This document shows, piece by piece, positions 1 to 6,931 of a DNA stretch of 11,703 nucleotides; within the stretch, counting starts at the first letter, position 1; the number at the start of each line of letters is the position of its first letter. This DNA is from a bacterium (GTDB lineage Bacteria; JAMCPX01), in the NCBI GenBank assembly GCA_021800575.1, contig JAJYYW010000011.1:1-11703 (forward strand). Direction: 5' to 3'. A program made the translations under genes and the position numbers. Under the pieces are notes generated by a model. The model had not been told where the DNA came from, ran no database searches, and saw only the letters and a list, made by a program, of their open reading frames with translations.

Positions 1-124
1 GTGCCCGGTAGATGCTTCCGCTGTTGATGTAGCTGTAACCGAGTCCCTGCGCCAGGCCGGCTGCGGCGCTGCTTTTACCGCTGCCCGACGGGCCGTCGAT
101 TGCTATGATCGTGTGTTGTTTCAT
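1..124 (-). CDS. cmk: Cytidylate kinase, N-terminal 41 codons (runs off the window)
   Basis: Cytidylate kinase phosphorylates CMP/dCMP with ATP in the cytoplasm for nucleotide salvage and recycling. Only the N-terminus is present. It opens with a short beta strand (TIIAIDG) and the P-loop GPSGSGKSS at residues 11-19, followed by the family's LAQGLGY helix/strand and a substrate-site segment [10 protein letters not shown] at residues 32-41. That segment usually reads D-[TS]-G-A-[MI]-Y-R; here Asn34 stands where Asp is typical, while the Ser and YRA are kept. The ATG at 124-122 overlaps the aroA stop by four bases (ATGA), with a GAGG-like ribosome site just upstream. An aroA-cmk pair is a common bacterial arrangement, often followed by ispH and rpsA, which cannot be seen here. 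Identity is confident from the P-loop and context despite the truncation. Confidence 0.9.
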   Translation of the reverse strand, partial: MKQHTIIAIDGPSGSGKSSAAAGLAQGLGYSYINSGSIYRA

Positions 125-1419
125 GCCCGCCTCAGCGTGTTGAACAGCGGCAGGAATCCGGGAAACGAAATATTCACGGCACTGAAATTATCTATGGAGA
201 TTTCCCGTTCGCTGGATACGGACGCCACGGCAAAAGCCATGGCAATCCGGTGGTCCCCGAAGCTCGACACAGAGCCCCCCCGGACCGTGCCACCCTCGAT
301 ACTTATGCCGTCCCGGAATTCCCGGGCCTTGATGCCGACCTTGACGAGCCCGTCCACGACGGTTTTGATACGGTCCGTTTCTTTGACCCGCAGCTCTTCG
401 GCGTTTTTTATCAGGGTTGTGCCCTGTGCAAAGGCTGCACAAACAGCGACCAGCGGCAGTTCGTCGATGGCCCTGGCGATCAGCCGCCGGTCTTCGATCA
501 CGGTTCCCTTCAGGTTCGAAGGCCTGACGCGGATATCGGCAACCGGCTCTCCGGCTTCGAACCGCATGTTGGTAATCTCCACGGTGCCGCCCATCTGCCG
601 CATGATATCGATAAAACCGGTCCTGCCGGGATTGATGCCGACCTTGGTGATAAGGATATCTGCGCTGTGCGCTATGATGCCGGCGCCGATGAAAAAGGCC
701 GCCGATGAAAAATCCCCGGGCACCGTCATGGTGACCGGAAGAGGTTTTTGCGAACACACAAGCTGGACGACGGTATCAGAGACCTTGACGTCGACGCCGC
801 TCGCTGCCAGCATGCGCTCCGTGTGGTCCCGGGTGGCGACCGGTTCTCGTATCGTCATGACACCCTTTGCCCCCAGGGAGGCGAGCATGAGCCCTGTTTT
901 GACCTGCGCCGAGGCCGCGGGCATGGTGTAATCGATGCCTTTCAGCCTGGTTCCGCGGACAGACACGGGAAGATAGTTCGCATGATCCCTGCCGTCGATG
1001 ATCGACCCCATAGCGGTGAGCGGGATGGCCACCCGCTTCATGGGCCTGGTCCTCAGAGAATCATCGCCGGTAAGGACCGAGAAGAAGTCCTGTGTACTGA
1101 GCAGCCCGAGGATGATCCGGGCTGTGGTGCCGGAGTTGCCGGCATCGAGGATACCGGACGGCTCTGTGAACCCAGAGATGCCGTTGCCCGTGACGACGGC
1201 ATCCGTGCCGGTGACGGCGATGTTCGTTCCCAGGGAGCGCAGGCATTGAGCCGTGCTCATGGTGTCATTGGCAATCAGGAGATTGCTGATCTTGCTGATG
1301 CCCGATGCTATGGCTGCGATGAACAGTGCGCGGTGGGAGATGGACTTATCACCCGGGACGGTAATGGACCCTTCCAGTTTTTCCACGGGTGCGAACGTTT
1401 GCTGGTTCCCGGTAGTCAT
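121..1419 (-). CDS. aroA: 5-enolpyruvylshikimate-3-phosphate synthase (EPSP synthase)
   Basis: Transfers the enolpyruvyl group of PEP to shikimate-3-phosphate, the sixth step of the shikimate pathway, in the cytoplasm. The protein is 432 residues, normal for the family. Visible landmarks are PGDKSISHR at 22-30, LDAGNSGTT at 91-99, [10 protein letters not shown] at 125-134, AIDELPL at 317-323 (catalytic-loop Asp319) and [10 protein letters not shown] at 342-351. The LDAGNSGTT form resembles the Bacillus/delta-proteobacterial type, and the Gly matching the glyphosate-contact glycine of E. coli AroA is kept (Gly97). I chose ATG 1419: the frame stays open upstream to 1584, but those residues lie antiparallel to nothing conserved and sit entirely inside tyrA. 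ATG 1419 gives the ATGA overlap with the tyrA stop. The nearest strong ribosome site (GGAGG, 1434-1438) is 14 bases away, so initiation probably depends on coupling to tyrA. Confidence 0.96.
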   Translation of the reverse strand: MTTGNQQTFAPVEKLEGSITVPGDKSISHRALFIAAIASGISKISNLLIANDTMSTAQCLRSLGTNIAVTGTDAVVTGNGISGFTEPSGILDAGNSGTTARIILGLLSTQDFFSVLTGDDSLRTRPMKRVAIPLTAMGSIIDGRDHANYLPVSVRGTRLKGIDYTMPAASAQVKTGLMLASLGAKGVMTIREPVATRDHTERMLAASGVDVKVSDTVVQLVCSQKPLPVTMTVPGDFSSAAFFIGAGIIAHSADILITKVGINPGRTGFIDIMRQMGGTVEITNMRFEAGEPVADIRVRPSNLKGTVIEDRRLIARAIDELPLVAVCAAFAQGTTLIKNAEELRVKETDRIKTVVDGLVKVGIKAREFRDGISIEGGTVRGGSVSSFGDHRIAMAFAVASVSSEREISIDNFSAVNISFPGFLPLFNTLRRA

Positions 1420-2288
1420 CGATCCGTCAACAGCCTCCGGACTTCTTTTGCATTCTCGAGAAACGAATGAATGCCCTTCATGTCCTTTTCCTGGATCATG
1501 CGGCGCAGGCGCTCCAAGGTCCTGGAAAACTGATCGATCGCCGCGAGGATTTCCCTGGTGTTCGATATGAAGATGTCCCGCCACATCACCGGGTCGCTGC
1601 CCGCAATGCGCGTAAAGTCCCGCAGTCCGCCGCCCGCGTACTTCACCACGGGGCTGCCCGCGTGCTGCTGCTCCACGACGCTGCCCACGAGCGCGTACGC
1701 AATCACGTGGGGAAGGTGGGAGACCAGCGCCATGATCCGGTCGTGCTCATAGGGATCCATGACCACGATATCGCTGCCGATGCTTTCCCAGAATTTCTTT
1801 ATGGCATCCACCGCGAACTGTTCGGTTTTTTCAACCGGGGTGATGATACACTTTTTCCCGTTGTACAGGCTGTCCACGGCATTGATGGCCCCCGACTTTT
1901 CGGTCCCGGTGATCGGATGGCTGCCGATGTAGTTGCTGTGGCCGTAGAACAGCCCGGTCATCTTATGGACGAGTTCCCCCTTGGTACTGCCGATGTCCGT
2001 GATCACGGCATCCTTTCTGACCGCGTAGACGATCCGTTTCGCGACTTCGAACGTGGCGAGAACGGGGATCGCAAAGATGATAAGCACTGCATCCGCTATG
2101 CCGTCTTTCAGGCAGTCCGTGTAGCTGTCGATTGCCCCGAGGCGCTTGGCGGCTTTCAGGTTTTCGAAGTTTTTGTCGATACCGATGATCGTTTTGCACA
2201 GGCCGTTCTTTCTGATGGCGAGGGCGAGCGACGTGCCCATCATGCCAGTGCCGATGACGGCGATCTGTTCGTAGAAAGGTTTATTCAT
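1416..2288 (-). CDS. tyrA: Prephenate dehydrogenase
   Basis: Oxidative decarboxylation of prephenate to 4-hydroxyphenylpyruvate with NAD(P)+, the committed step to tyrosine. The protein is 290 residues, typical of monofunctional TyrA without a fused chorismate mutase or C-terminal ACT domain. The N-terminal Rossmann fold has GTGMMG at 13-18. DIGSTK lies at 98-103, and the substrate-site segment GSHPITGTEKSG at 122-133 includes His124, which matches the catalytic histidine of the family. SHLPH lies at 190-194, and GGGLRDFTRIA at 219-229 belongs to the helical dimerisation domain. It lies between the aminotransferase gene and aroA with ATGA overlaps on both sides. No Shine-Dalgarno sequence precedes its start (the bases just upstream are A/T-rich), so it probably relies on ribosomes finishing the upstream gene. 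Lack of an ACT domain suggests tyrosine feedback, if any, acts on the catalytic core or elsewhere in the pathway. Confidence 0.95.
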   Translation of the reverse strand: MNKPFYEQIAVIGTGMMGTSLALAIRKNGLCKTIIGIDKNFENLKAAKRLGAIDSYTDCLKDGIADAVLIIFAIPVLATFEVAKRIVYAVRKDAVITDIGSTKGELVHKMTGLFYGHSNYIGSHPITGTEKSGAINAVDSLYNGKKCIITPVEKTEQFAVDAIKKFWESIGSDIVVMDPYEHDRIMALVSHLPHVIAYALVGSVVEQQHAGSPVVKYAGGGLRDFTRIAGSDPVMWRDIFISNTREILAAIDQFSRTLERLRRMIQEKDMKGIHSFLENAKEVRRLLTDR

Positions 2289-3397
2289 AGCTTTGTTTTC
2301 AGAATTGCACTGAACTCCCTGATAAATTTTCTGTTCTCCGCCGGTGTACCGACGTTGATCCTGATGAAATCGCTGAGCCCGTAACTGGTCATGTCCCGCA
2401 CGATGACACCGTGTTTGAGCAGGGCTTCAAAGGCCTGCCGTGCGGACAGAAACGGGGCGACTCTGACGAGGAAGAAGTTTGCCTGCGTCCGCAGGAACGG
2501 AATGTTCAAGCGCTCAAGCGCACCGTAGAGGTAGTCCAGCCCCGCCTGGTTGTTTGCGAGCGTTTTTTTTACGAACACAGAATCTCCCAGTGCGGCAAGG
2601 GCGGCCGTCTGCGCGAGCGTATTCACGTTGAAGGGTTGGCGCACACGCTCGATGTAGCCTGCGAGTTCTGTGGTGGTGACGCCGTATCCTATCCGGAGTC
2701 CTGCGAGGCCGTAGAGCTTTGAGAAGGTCCGCAGCACGATGAGGTTTCTGTTTGTATCCCGGAGGTAGTCAATGCCGTCCGGGTAATCGGAAGACCGGAC
2801 AAACTCACGGTATGCGGCATCGTCGACGACGATGACGTGCGGCGGCAGTTTGCGGAGGAGCCAGGCGTAGTCCTTCTTGTTGATGATCGTTCCCGTCGGG
2901 TTGTTGGGATTCGAGATGAAGATCAGCCGGGTGCGCCGGGTGATGGCGCCGATGATGGCCTTGATGTCGTAACTGTAGTCGTCTCTGAGCCGGACGACCG
3001 CGGACTTGCCCCCGGCGGCCTTGACCGTGATCGAATAGATAAGAAAACTCGGATCCGATATAACGGCCTCGCCGCCCGGCTGTATGAAGGTCCGTATGAT
3101 CAGTTCGATGAGCTCGTTCGAGCCGTTGCCGATGATGAAGGATTCCGGCGGCATCCGGTGGATGGCCGATAACGTTTTCTTCAGGTAAAATGCACTGCCG
3201 TCCGGGTAGCGGTTCAGGGTCCTGAGCGCCTTCTGTATTGCCCGGATGGCACGGGGGGATGTGCCCAGCGGGTTTTCATTCGAAGCTATCTTGACGGAAT
3301 TCTTTATGCCGAGCTCCCGCTCCACTTCCTCGATGGGTTTGCCGGGAGGGTAGGGCGTAATGTCCTTCACGTACTGCGGAACAAACTGGTAGGTCAT
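2285..3397 (-). CDS. hisC: HisC-family PLP aminotransferase (histidinol-phosphate / aromatic aminotransferase)
   Basis: A fold-type I PLP aminotransferase of 370 residues. Sequence landmarks of the HisC family are SNENPLG at 39-45, NPNNPTG at 163-169, a VVDDAAYREF strand at 190-199 (Asp for the pyridine nitrogen, Tyr196 near the cofactor), TFSKLYGLAGLR at 224-235 with the Schiff-base Lys227, and the C-terminal FIRINVG with Arg346 for the substrate carboxylate. Many HisC-family enzymes accept both imidazole-acetol phosphate and aromatic 2-oxo acids. Its place between pheA and tyrA, with no other his gene in view, suggests that it aminates phenylpyruvate and 4-hydroxyphenylpyruvate here; that is inference. 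The frame is open upstream to 3535, but ATG 3397 is chosen because it makes the ATGA overlap with pheA and has AGGAGAA at 3401-3407. The symbol marks the family, not a proven histidine role. Confidence 0.9.
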   Translation of the reverse strand: MTYQFVPQYVKDITPYPPGKPIEEVERELGIKNSVKIASNENPLGTSPRAIRAIQKALRTLNRYPDGSAFYLKKTLSAIHRMPPESFIIGNGSNELIELIIRTFIQPGGEAVISDPSFLIYSITVKAAGGKSAVVRLRDDYSYDIKAIIGAITRRTRLIFISNPNNPTGTIINKKDYAWLLRKLPPHVIVVDDAAYREFVRSSDYPDGIDYLRDTNRNLIVLRTFSKLYGLAGLRIGYGVTTTELAGYIERVRQPFNVNTLAQTAALAALGDSVFVKKTLANNQAGLDYLYGALERLNIPFLRTQANFFLVRVAPFLSARQAFEALLKHGVIVRDMTSYGLSDFIRINVGTPAENRKFIREFSAILKTKL

Positions 3398-4482
3398 GGA
3401 TTCTCCTGTCTTGTTTTGGGGTACGAACCGAGAAACTTGAAAAAAACCGTGTGGGGTTTGAGTGCCGCTATTGCTTTTTTTATCTTCTGGTCCTCGACGT
3501 GACCGTCGATGTCGACGAAGAAGAGGTATTCCCACGCCTTTTTCTTCAGGGGCCTTGATTCTATCTTGGTGAGGTTGACGTGGTAGTCCGAGAACGGTTT
3601 CAGGGCGGCGTACAGCGCACCGGCGCGGTGCTTGACGGCGAATATGAGGGAGGTTTTGTCGTTGTCCGTCCTGTCCGGCATGAGCCTTCCGATGACGACG
3701 AACCTCGTCACGTTGTTGGGATTCTCTTCAAGCCTGCCCGCCAGCGTCCTGAGCCCGGAGAGCCGGGCAGCGAGCGCGCTGACGATGGCCACGGACGAAC
3801 CGGAATGCCGGACGATGTGAGCTGCCTGGCTCGTGCTGTCCGTGTCGACGGTCATGGCATTCGGAAGATTCTCCCGTATCCATCTCCTGCACTGCGCAAT
3901 GGCCTGCGGATGTGAATAAACCTTGCGGACGTCGTTGAACCGGATCTTGTTGTTTGCTGCCAGTACGTAAGTTATGGGGACAAAGATCTCGCGCGCAATG
4001 AACAGGTTCGAGTCGATGAAGCGATCGAGTGTCTGGGGGACTGTTCCCTCCATGGAGTTTTCTATGGGAACAACACCGAAATCGCAGGTGCTGTATTCCA
4101 CTTCATTGAAGATCTCCGGGATGTTCTTCGCCGGAAGGAGCGGGGAGGCGTTCCCGAATTCGAGGAGCGCCGCCTGGTGCGCCCAGGTGCCTTCGGGCCC
4201 CAGGTACGAGATTTTCGGCGGTGTAACGGATGCCCGCGAAGCGGAAAATATCTCCTTGAATATGTTCCGGATAAACTCGTTCCTCAGCGGCCCCGTGTTC
4301 ATACGGACGAGCCGGTTGAGAATGTAGGCCTCGCGGGAAGGATAGTACACGGGTGCATCGGTCTTTTTCTTTTCCACGTTGACGTCGATTGCTATCTTAA
4401 TCCTGCGGTTCAGCAGTTCAAGCAGTTCCCGATCGATCTCGTCAATCTGTTTTCGGAGATCGCTGACATGGTTATTGATCAT
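3394..4482 (-). CDS. pheA: Bifunctional chorismate mutase / prephenate dehydratase (P-protein)
   Basis: Converts chorismate to prephenate and then to phenylpyruvate, committing flux to phenylalanine. The 362 residues match the usual P-protein length. Domains in order: an AroQ chorismate mutase helix bundle at about 1-85 (Arg10, Arg27 and Glu51 at positions expected for active-site contacts); a prephenate dehydratase domain at about 90-268, beginning ISYLGPEGTWAHQAA, with VVPIENSMEGTV at 137-148 and the hallmark VTRFVVIG at 258-265 (Thr259 catalytic); and a C-terminal ACT domain at about 275-355 with GALYAAL (288-294) and ESRP (308-311), the motifs that bind phenylalanine for feedback inhibition. 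The enzyme is therefore predicted to be allosterically inhibited by Phe. ATG 4482 overlaps the stop of the upstream diguanylate cyclase gene (ATGA), and AGGAGAA lies at 4489-4495 inside that gene's 3' end. Confidence 0.96.
   Translation of the reverse strand: MINNHVSDLRKQIDEIDRELLELLNRRIKIAIDVNVEKKKTDAPVYYPSREAYILNRLVRMNTGPLRNEFIRNIFKEIFSASRASVTPPKISYLGPEGTWAHQAALLEFGNASPLLPAKNIPEIFNEVEYSTCDFGVVPIENSMEGTVPQTLDRFIDSNLFIAREIFVPITYVLAANNKIRFNDVRKVYSHPQAIAQCRRWIRENLPNAMTVDTDSTSQAAHIVRHSGSSVAIVSALAARLSGLRTLAGRLEENPNNVTRFVVIGRLMPDRTDNDKTSLIFAVKHRAGALYAALKPFSDYHVNLTKIESRPLKKKAWEYLFFVDIDGHVEDQKIKKAIAALKPHTVFFKFLGSYPKTRQENP
3401..3407 (-). promoter_or_regulatory. Ribosome binding site deciding the hisC-family start
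   Basis: AGGAGAA on the minus strand, with its AGGAG core five bases before ATG 3397. It rules in this start over the long upstream-open frame and, as at pheA, is read as Gln-Glu-Asn at the end of the preceding protein. Confidence 0.75.
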
Positions 4483-6371
4483 GGATTGTTCTCCTGCATG
4501 GATTTGCCGTCGTATTTGACCGTGGTGTTCCGCCCCCGTCTCTTTGCCTCGTACAGGGCGATATCCGAGGCGTAGAGGAACTCATGGATGGTGTCGAACA
4601 CCTGTTCGGGATACGATACCGTCCCTATACTGATCGTGAGCATCGGGGTGCTGTTTTCTGTGAAGGCCTCGGCTATGGCCCTGCGCAGTTTTTCCGCGGT
4701 TGCCACGGCACCGGAGGAACTGGTGTCCGGGAGAATGATGAGGAACTCTTCGCCGCCGTACCGTATCGGAACGTCGATACCACGGATGTTCATTCTGATG
4801 ATCTGGGAGAGGATGGCCAGCGCTTCGTCACCCTTGAGGTGTCCGAAACGGTCGTTGTACCCCTTGAAGAGGTCCAGGTCGATCATGAGGAGCGAGAGAG
4901 GCTGGTGATACCGGTTTGAGCGTTCCCACTCCTTGTCGAGCACCACACGCATGTGACGCCTGTTGAACAGGCCGGTCAGGTCGTCGGTAATGGACAGTTC
5001 TTTCGTCTGTTCATACAGACGGGCATTTTCAATGACCACGGCGATTTGTGCGCTGATCGCGGTCAGGAAATCGATATCTTTTTTGGTCAGGCTGCCGGGG
5101 GTTTCGTTGCTCACGTTTAAAACTCCGATGACGGTGTTTTTGAATTTGAGCGGGACGCTGAGGAACGAGCCTTCCTTGTGTATCTGACCCTTGTAGTGCA
5201 GGTACCGCGATTCCTTGCTGGTATCGTTGATGAGAAGGGGTTTGCCGGTTGAAGCAACGGTACCGCTGATACCTTCCTCGAGACCGAACTCGATGCCGAT
5301 GAGTTTTGCATTGTCTTCAAAGCCCCATGCTGAGACGATCCGCAGCAGGTTGTCTTCCTTAAAAAGGATGGCGCATTCCTTGTAGTTAAGCGTATCGACA
5401 ATCGCCGTGGTGATGATCCTGAGCAGTTCGTTCATGTCCACGGTCGTTATGATATACTGCCCGAAGTTATACAGCATGGACAACTCCCTGACACTGTCTT
5501 CGAGCTCATTGTTGACCTTTTCGATCTGTTCGGATCTCGCTTCGAGGAGTTCTTTGTATTTCAATTCCTCTTTGACAAAGACCAGCTCGCGCTCCTTTTC
5601 CACGCTCGTTGCCATGAGGTTGGTTATCCGGGACAGCATCTGGTTGAAGTTCTCCTCGATCTCACCGATCTCGTCCTCCCTCGGCTGCATGGTCCGGGGA
5701 AGAAAGTTGTTGAGCTCCGCCTTGTGGATCAGGGCGACGAATTCCTTCAGCGGTTTGACGACGATGAATTCGGTGATAAATATGGAGATCAGGGCGAAGA
5801 TGAGCAGGGACGACAGGAAGATGAATCCGAGTTTCTTGGCCATGTCGTAGGTATGGAAGTAGATCGACGAGTGCGAAGCACTGATCTTGAGGAAACCGAT
5901 GATGTTCCCGTTTGCATGACACTTCCGGCAGCTCACCCTGAGCTTGATGGGTGCTATATAATTGAGCGATTTCTTCGAAAGAACGGTTATGGAGCTGTTG
6001 TAGGAAAGACCCTCGAGCTGCTGGAGCCGTTCCGTGGACATGGGCTGCTGGGGGCCGCTGACGCTCGAGAGAACGGGCTTGCCGTCCGTATCGTACAGCG
6101 TTATATAATTGATGCTGGCGTTTTCGCCGAGTTTCTCGATGATGTGCCCGGGCTGGATACTGTGATCCGTACCGGCGGTGTATGAGATGAGTTCCTCGAA
6201 CTCGCGGTTGATAAAGGAGAACTGGTACCGTTCGGACGAGAGGGCGAAATCCTTTTCAAGGTAGATGTATAGACCGATGACAATGCTGAGGGTGAGGACG
6301 ACAACGAGTGTCATGAGTGCCGACAGTTTGTACGCGAGACTTTTACCGAACAGTTTTTTCAACATGTTCAT
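4479..6371 (-). CDS. Membrane sensor diguanylate cyclase: periplasmic CxxCH domain-HAMP-coiled coil-GAF-GGDEF
   Basis: Predicted inner-membrane enzyme of 630 residues making c-di-GMP from two GTP. The first transmembrane helix is at about 16-38, with a periplasmic sensor at about 39-181 holding CRKCH (Cys148, Cys151, His152), a covalent haem-c motif. The second helix is at about 182-204, then HAMP (about 203-255), a charged coiled coil (about 256-300), a GAF domain (about 305-450) and a GGDEF domain (about 458-620). The catalytic signature is GGEEF at 539-543, a normal active variant. An RxxD inhibitory site (RGID, 530-533) sits exactly five residues before it, so product inhibition is likely. 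The sensor resembles DUF3365-like haem sensor domains in layout; haem attachment is inferred, not shown. It is the first gene of the aromatic amino acid operon and overlaps pheA by ATGA. A second ATG two codons in (6365) is an alternative start; neither has a strong ribosome site. Confidence 0.92.
   Translation of the reverse strand: MNMLKKLFGKSLAYKLSALMTLVVVLTLSIVIGLYIYLEKDFALSSERYQFSFINREFEELISYTAGTDHSIQPGHIIEKLGENASINYITLYDTDGKPVLSSVSGPQQPMSTERLQQLEGLSYNSSITVLSKKSLNYIAPIKLRVSCRKCHANGNIIGFLKISASHSSIYFHTYDMAKKLGFIFLSSLLIFALISIFITEFIVVKPLKEFVALIHKAELNNFLPRTMQPREDEIGEIEENFNQMLSRITNLMATSVEKERELVFVKEELKYKELLEARSEQIEKVNNELEDSVRELSMLYNFGQYIITTVDMNELLRIITTAIVDTLNYKECAILFKEDNLLRIVSAWGFEDNAKLIGIEFGLEEGISGTVASTGKPLLINDTSKESRYLHYKGQIHKEGSFLSVPLKFKNTVIGVLNVSNETPGSLTKKDIDFLTAISAQIAVVIENARLYEQTKELSITDDLTGLFNRRHMRVVLDKEWERSNRYHQPLSLLMIDLDLFKGYNDRFGHLKGDEALAILSQIIRMNIRGIDVPIRYGGEEFLIILPDTSSSGAVATAEKLRRAIAEAFTENSTPMLTISIGTVSYPEQVFDTIHEFLYASDIALYEAKRRGRNTTVKYDGKSMQENNP
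4489..4495 (-). promoter_or_regulatory. Ribosome binding site deciding the pheA start
   Basis: AGGAGAA on the minus strand, with its AGGAG core eight bases before the pheA ATG. It lies within the last codons of the diguanylate cyclase gene, where it is read as Gln-Glu-Asn. It supports the start that overlaps the upstream stop. Confidence 0.75.
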
Positions 6372-6438
6372 TCTTTACAATGTCAATGTTCAAAAAGTCA
6401 ACAGAGCGTGCAGGCTGCCAGCGCGGCCCATCCGGCGT

Positions 6439-6467
6439 TTGAAAAATTCGCTGCGGCATGGTATAAA
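6439..6467 (+). promoter_or_regulatory. Sigma70-type promoter for the RAM-domain gene
   Basis: TTGAAA at 6439-6444 and TATAAA at 6462-6467 are separated by exactly 17 bases, each one mismatch from consensus. A start of transcription near 6474 would give a leader of about 17 bases that contains just the ribosome site and start codon. This is seen directly in the sequence; activity is inferred. Confidence 0.72.
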
Positions 6468-6478
6468 AAATGTTCGCG

Positions 6479-6485
6479 AAGGAGG
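6479..6485 (+). promoter_or_regulatory. Ribosome binding site deciding the RAM-domain gene start
   Basis: AAGGAGG five bases before ATG 6491. The frame is open from an earlier ATG at 6470, but that codon lies upstream of this site and only about four bases after the -10 element's end, so 6491 is the better start. Confidence 0.8.
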
Positions 6486-6490
6486 TAGGT

Positions 6491-6769
6491 ATGATTACGG
6501 CGTTTGTGCACATAGCGTGTACGCCTGAGAAACTCGAGGAGCTTGCAGAAGCTATTTCACAGATAAACGGAGTAACGGAGGTGTACTCCGTCACCGGTGA
6601 TTATGATCTGCTTGCAATTGTGCGGGTTGCCGCCATCGACGAACTGCCCGGGATCGTGACGAATACCATGCTGAAGAAGCCGGGCATCCTCAGGGCGAAC
6701 ACCTCGGTCGGGTTCAAGGTGTATTCACGGCACGACCTCGAAGCCATGTTTTCCATCGGTATGGAATGA
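6491..6769 (+). CDS. Stand-alone Lrp/AsnC ligand-binding (RAM) domain protein
   Basis: A 92-residue cytoplasmic protein consisting of only the effector-binding alpha/beta domain of Lrp/AsnC regulators. It has an opening strand ITAFVHIAC (2-10), helix PEKLEELAEAIS, strand VTEVYSVTG, the hallmark GDYDLLAIV at 36-44, and a closing strand VGFKVYSR at 73-80. There is no helix-turn-helix, so it cannot bind DNA alone. Known stand-alone RAM proteins form ring-shaped oligomers, may bind amino acids, and in some cases associate with full-length Lrp. Divergence from an aromatic amino acid operon makes an amino-acid sensing role reasonable, but that is inference. It has its own promoter and strong ribosome site. 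The next gene lies 162 bases downstream; that gap holds only a 5-bp hairpin (6778-6793) without a T run, so read-through is possible. Confidence 0.88.
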   Translation: MITAFVHIACTPEKLEELAEAISQINGVTEVYSVTGDYDLLAIVRVAAIDELPGIVTNTMLKKPGILRANTSVGFKVYSRHDLEAMFSIGME

Positions 6770-6931
6770 GGAACAAAAACGTCCGGGCACGTTCGGAAGA
6801 AAGAAGTGTTCATCGCAGGCCCTCTCTTCGTGACACAGCTTGTTGACGGGCAGTGGCACAGCCGCATCCGGGTTCATTGACAACACGGCGCGAACAGCGT
6901 AGGTGACGGACCAAAGAATGGAGAGAACACC

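Larger units (their letters stand above)
6372..6490. other. Divergent intergenic region between the aromatic operon and the RAM-domain gene
   Basis: A 119-base spacer between two genes pointing away from each other. The plus-strand side carries a clear promoter (6439-6467). On the minus-strand side I find no convincing promoter at the right distance. Next to the start of the diguanylate cyclase gene are a perfect 8-bp palindrome, AACATGTT (6361-6368, inside the gene's first codons), and a tandem CAATGTCAATGT (6378-6389) that could be protein-binding sites. The base composition is AT-rich near 6370-6400 and GC-rich near 6400-6440. Confidence 0.5.

Noticed and set aside
113..931. 272-codon open frame on the plus strand opposite aroA
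   Set aside because: It is antisense to conserved EPSP synthase codons, has low-complexity Ser/Arg/Ala-rich composition, no ribosome site and no recognisable domain. It is a GC-driven shadow frame.
1420..1584. 55-residue N-terminal extension of AroA
   Set aside because: It lies wholly inside tyrA, is unlike any EPSP synthase N-terminus, and the ATG at 1419 fits the operon's overlap pattern.
1467..2384. 305-codon open frame on the plus strand opposite tyrA and the end of hisC
   Set aside because: Asp/His/Arg/Val-rich translation typical of the reverse complement of a real gene, crossing two genuine coding regions.
3398..3535. 46-residue N-terminal extension of the HisC-family protein
   Set aside because: Arg/Lys-rich shadow of the PheA ACT domain; a good ribosome site supports ATG 3397.
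6373..6401. Minus-strand TTGACT-17-GTAAAG as promoter of the aromatic operon
   Set aside because: The -10 is poor and the transcript would begin inside the start codon region, leaving no leader. The operon promoter remains unidentified.
6405..6421. Minus-strand GG-N10-GC as a sigma54 promoter
   Set aside because: Only the invariant pairs match; the -12 side reads ACGC instead of TTGC, so chance in GC-rich DNA is likely.
6778..6793. Hairpin AACGT-loop-ACGTT after the RAM-domain gene as terminator
   Set aside because: Five-bp stem with no T run following it.
6830..6862. Direct repeat GTGACACAGC / GTGGCACAGC in the gap before the FAH-family gene
   Set aside because: Two imperfect copies only, 23 bases apart; may be an operator but could be chance.
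6806..6880. 24-codon GTG-started frame in the same gap
   Set aside because: No ribosome site, no recognisable product, very short.
6877..6905. TTGACA-17-TAGGTG as promoter of the FAH-family gene
   Set aside because: Good -35 but poor -10 match; not enough to call.
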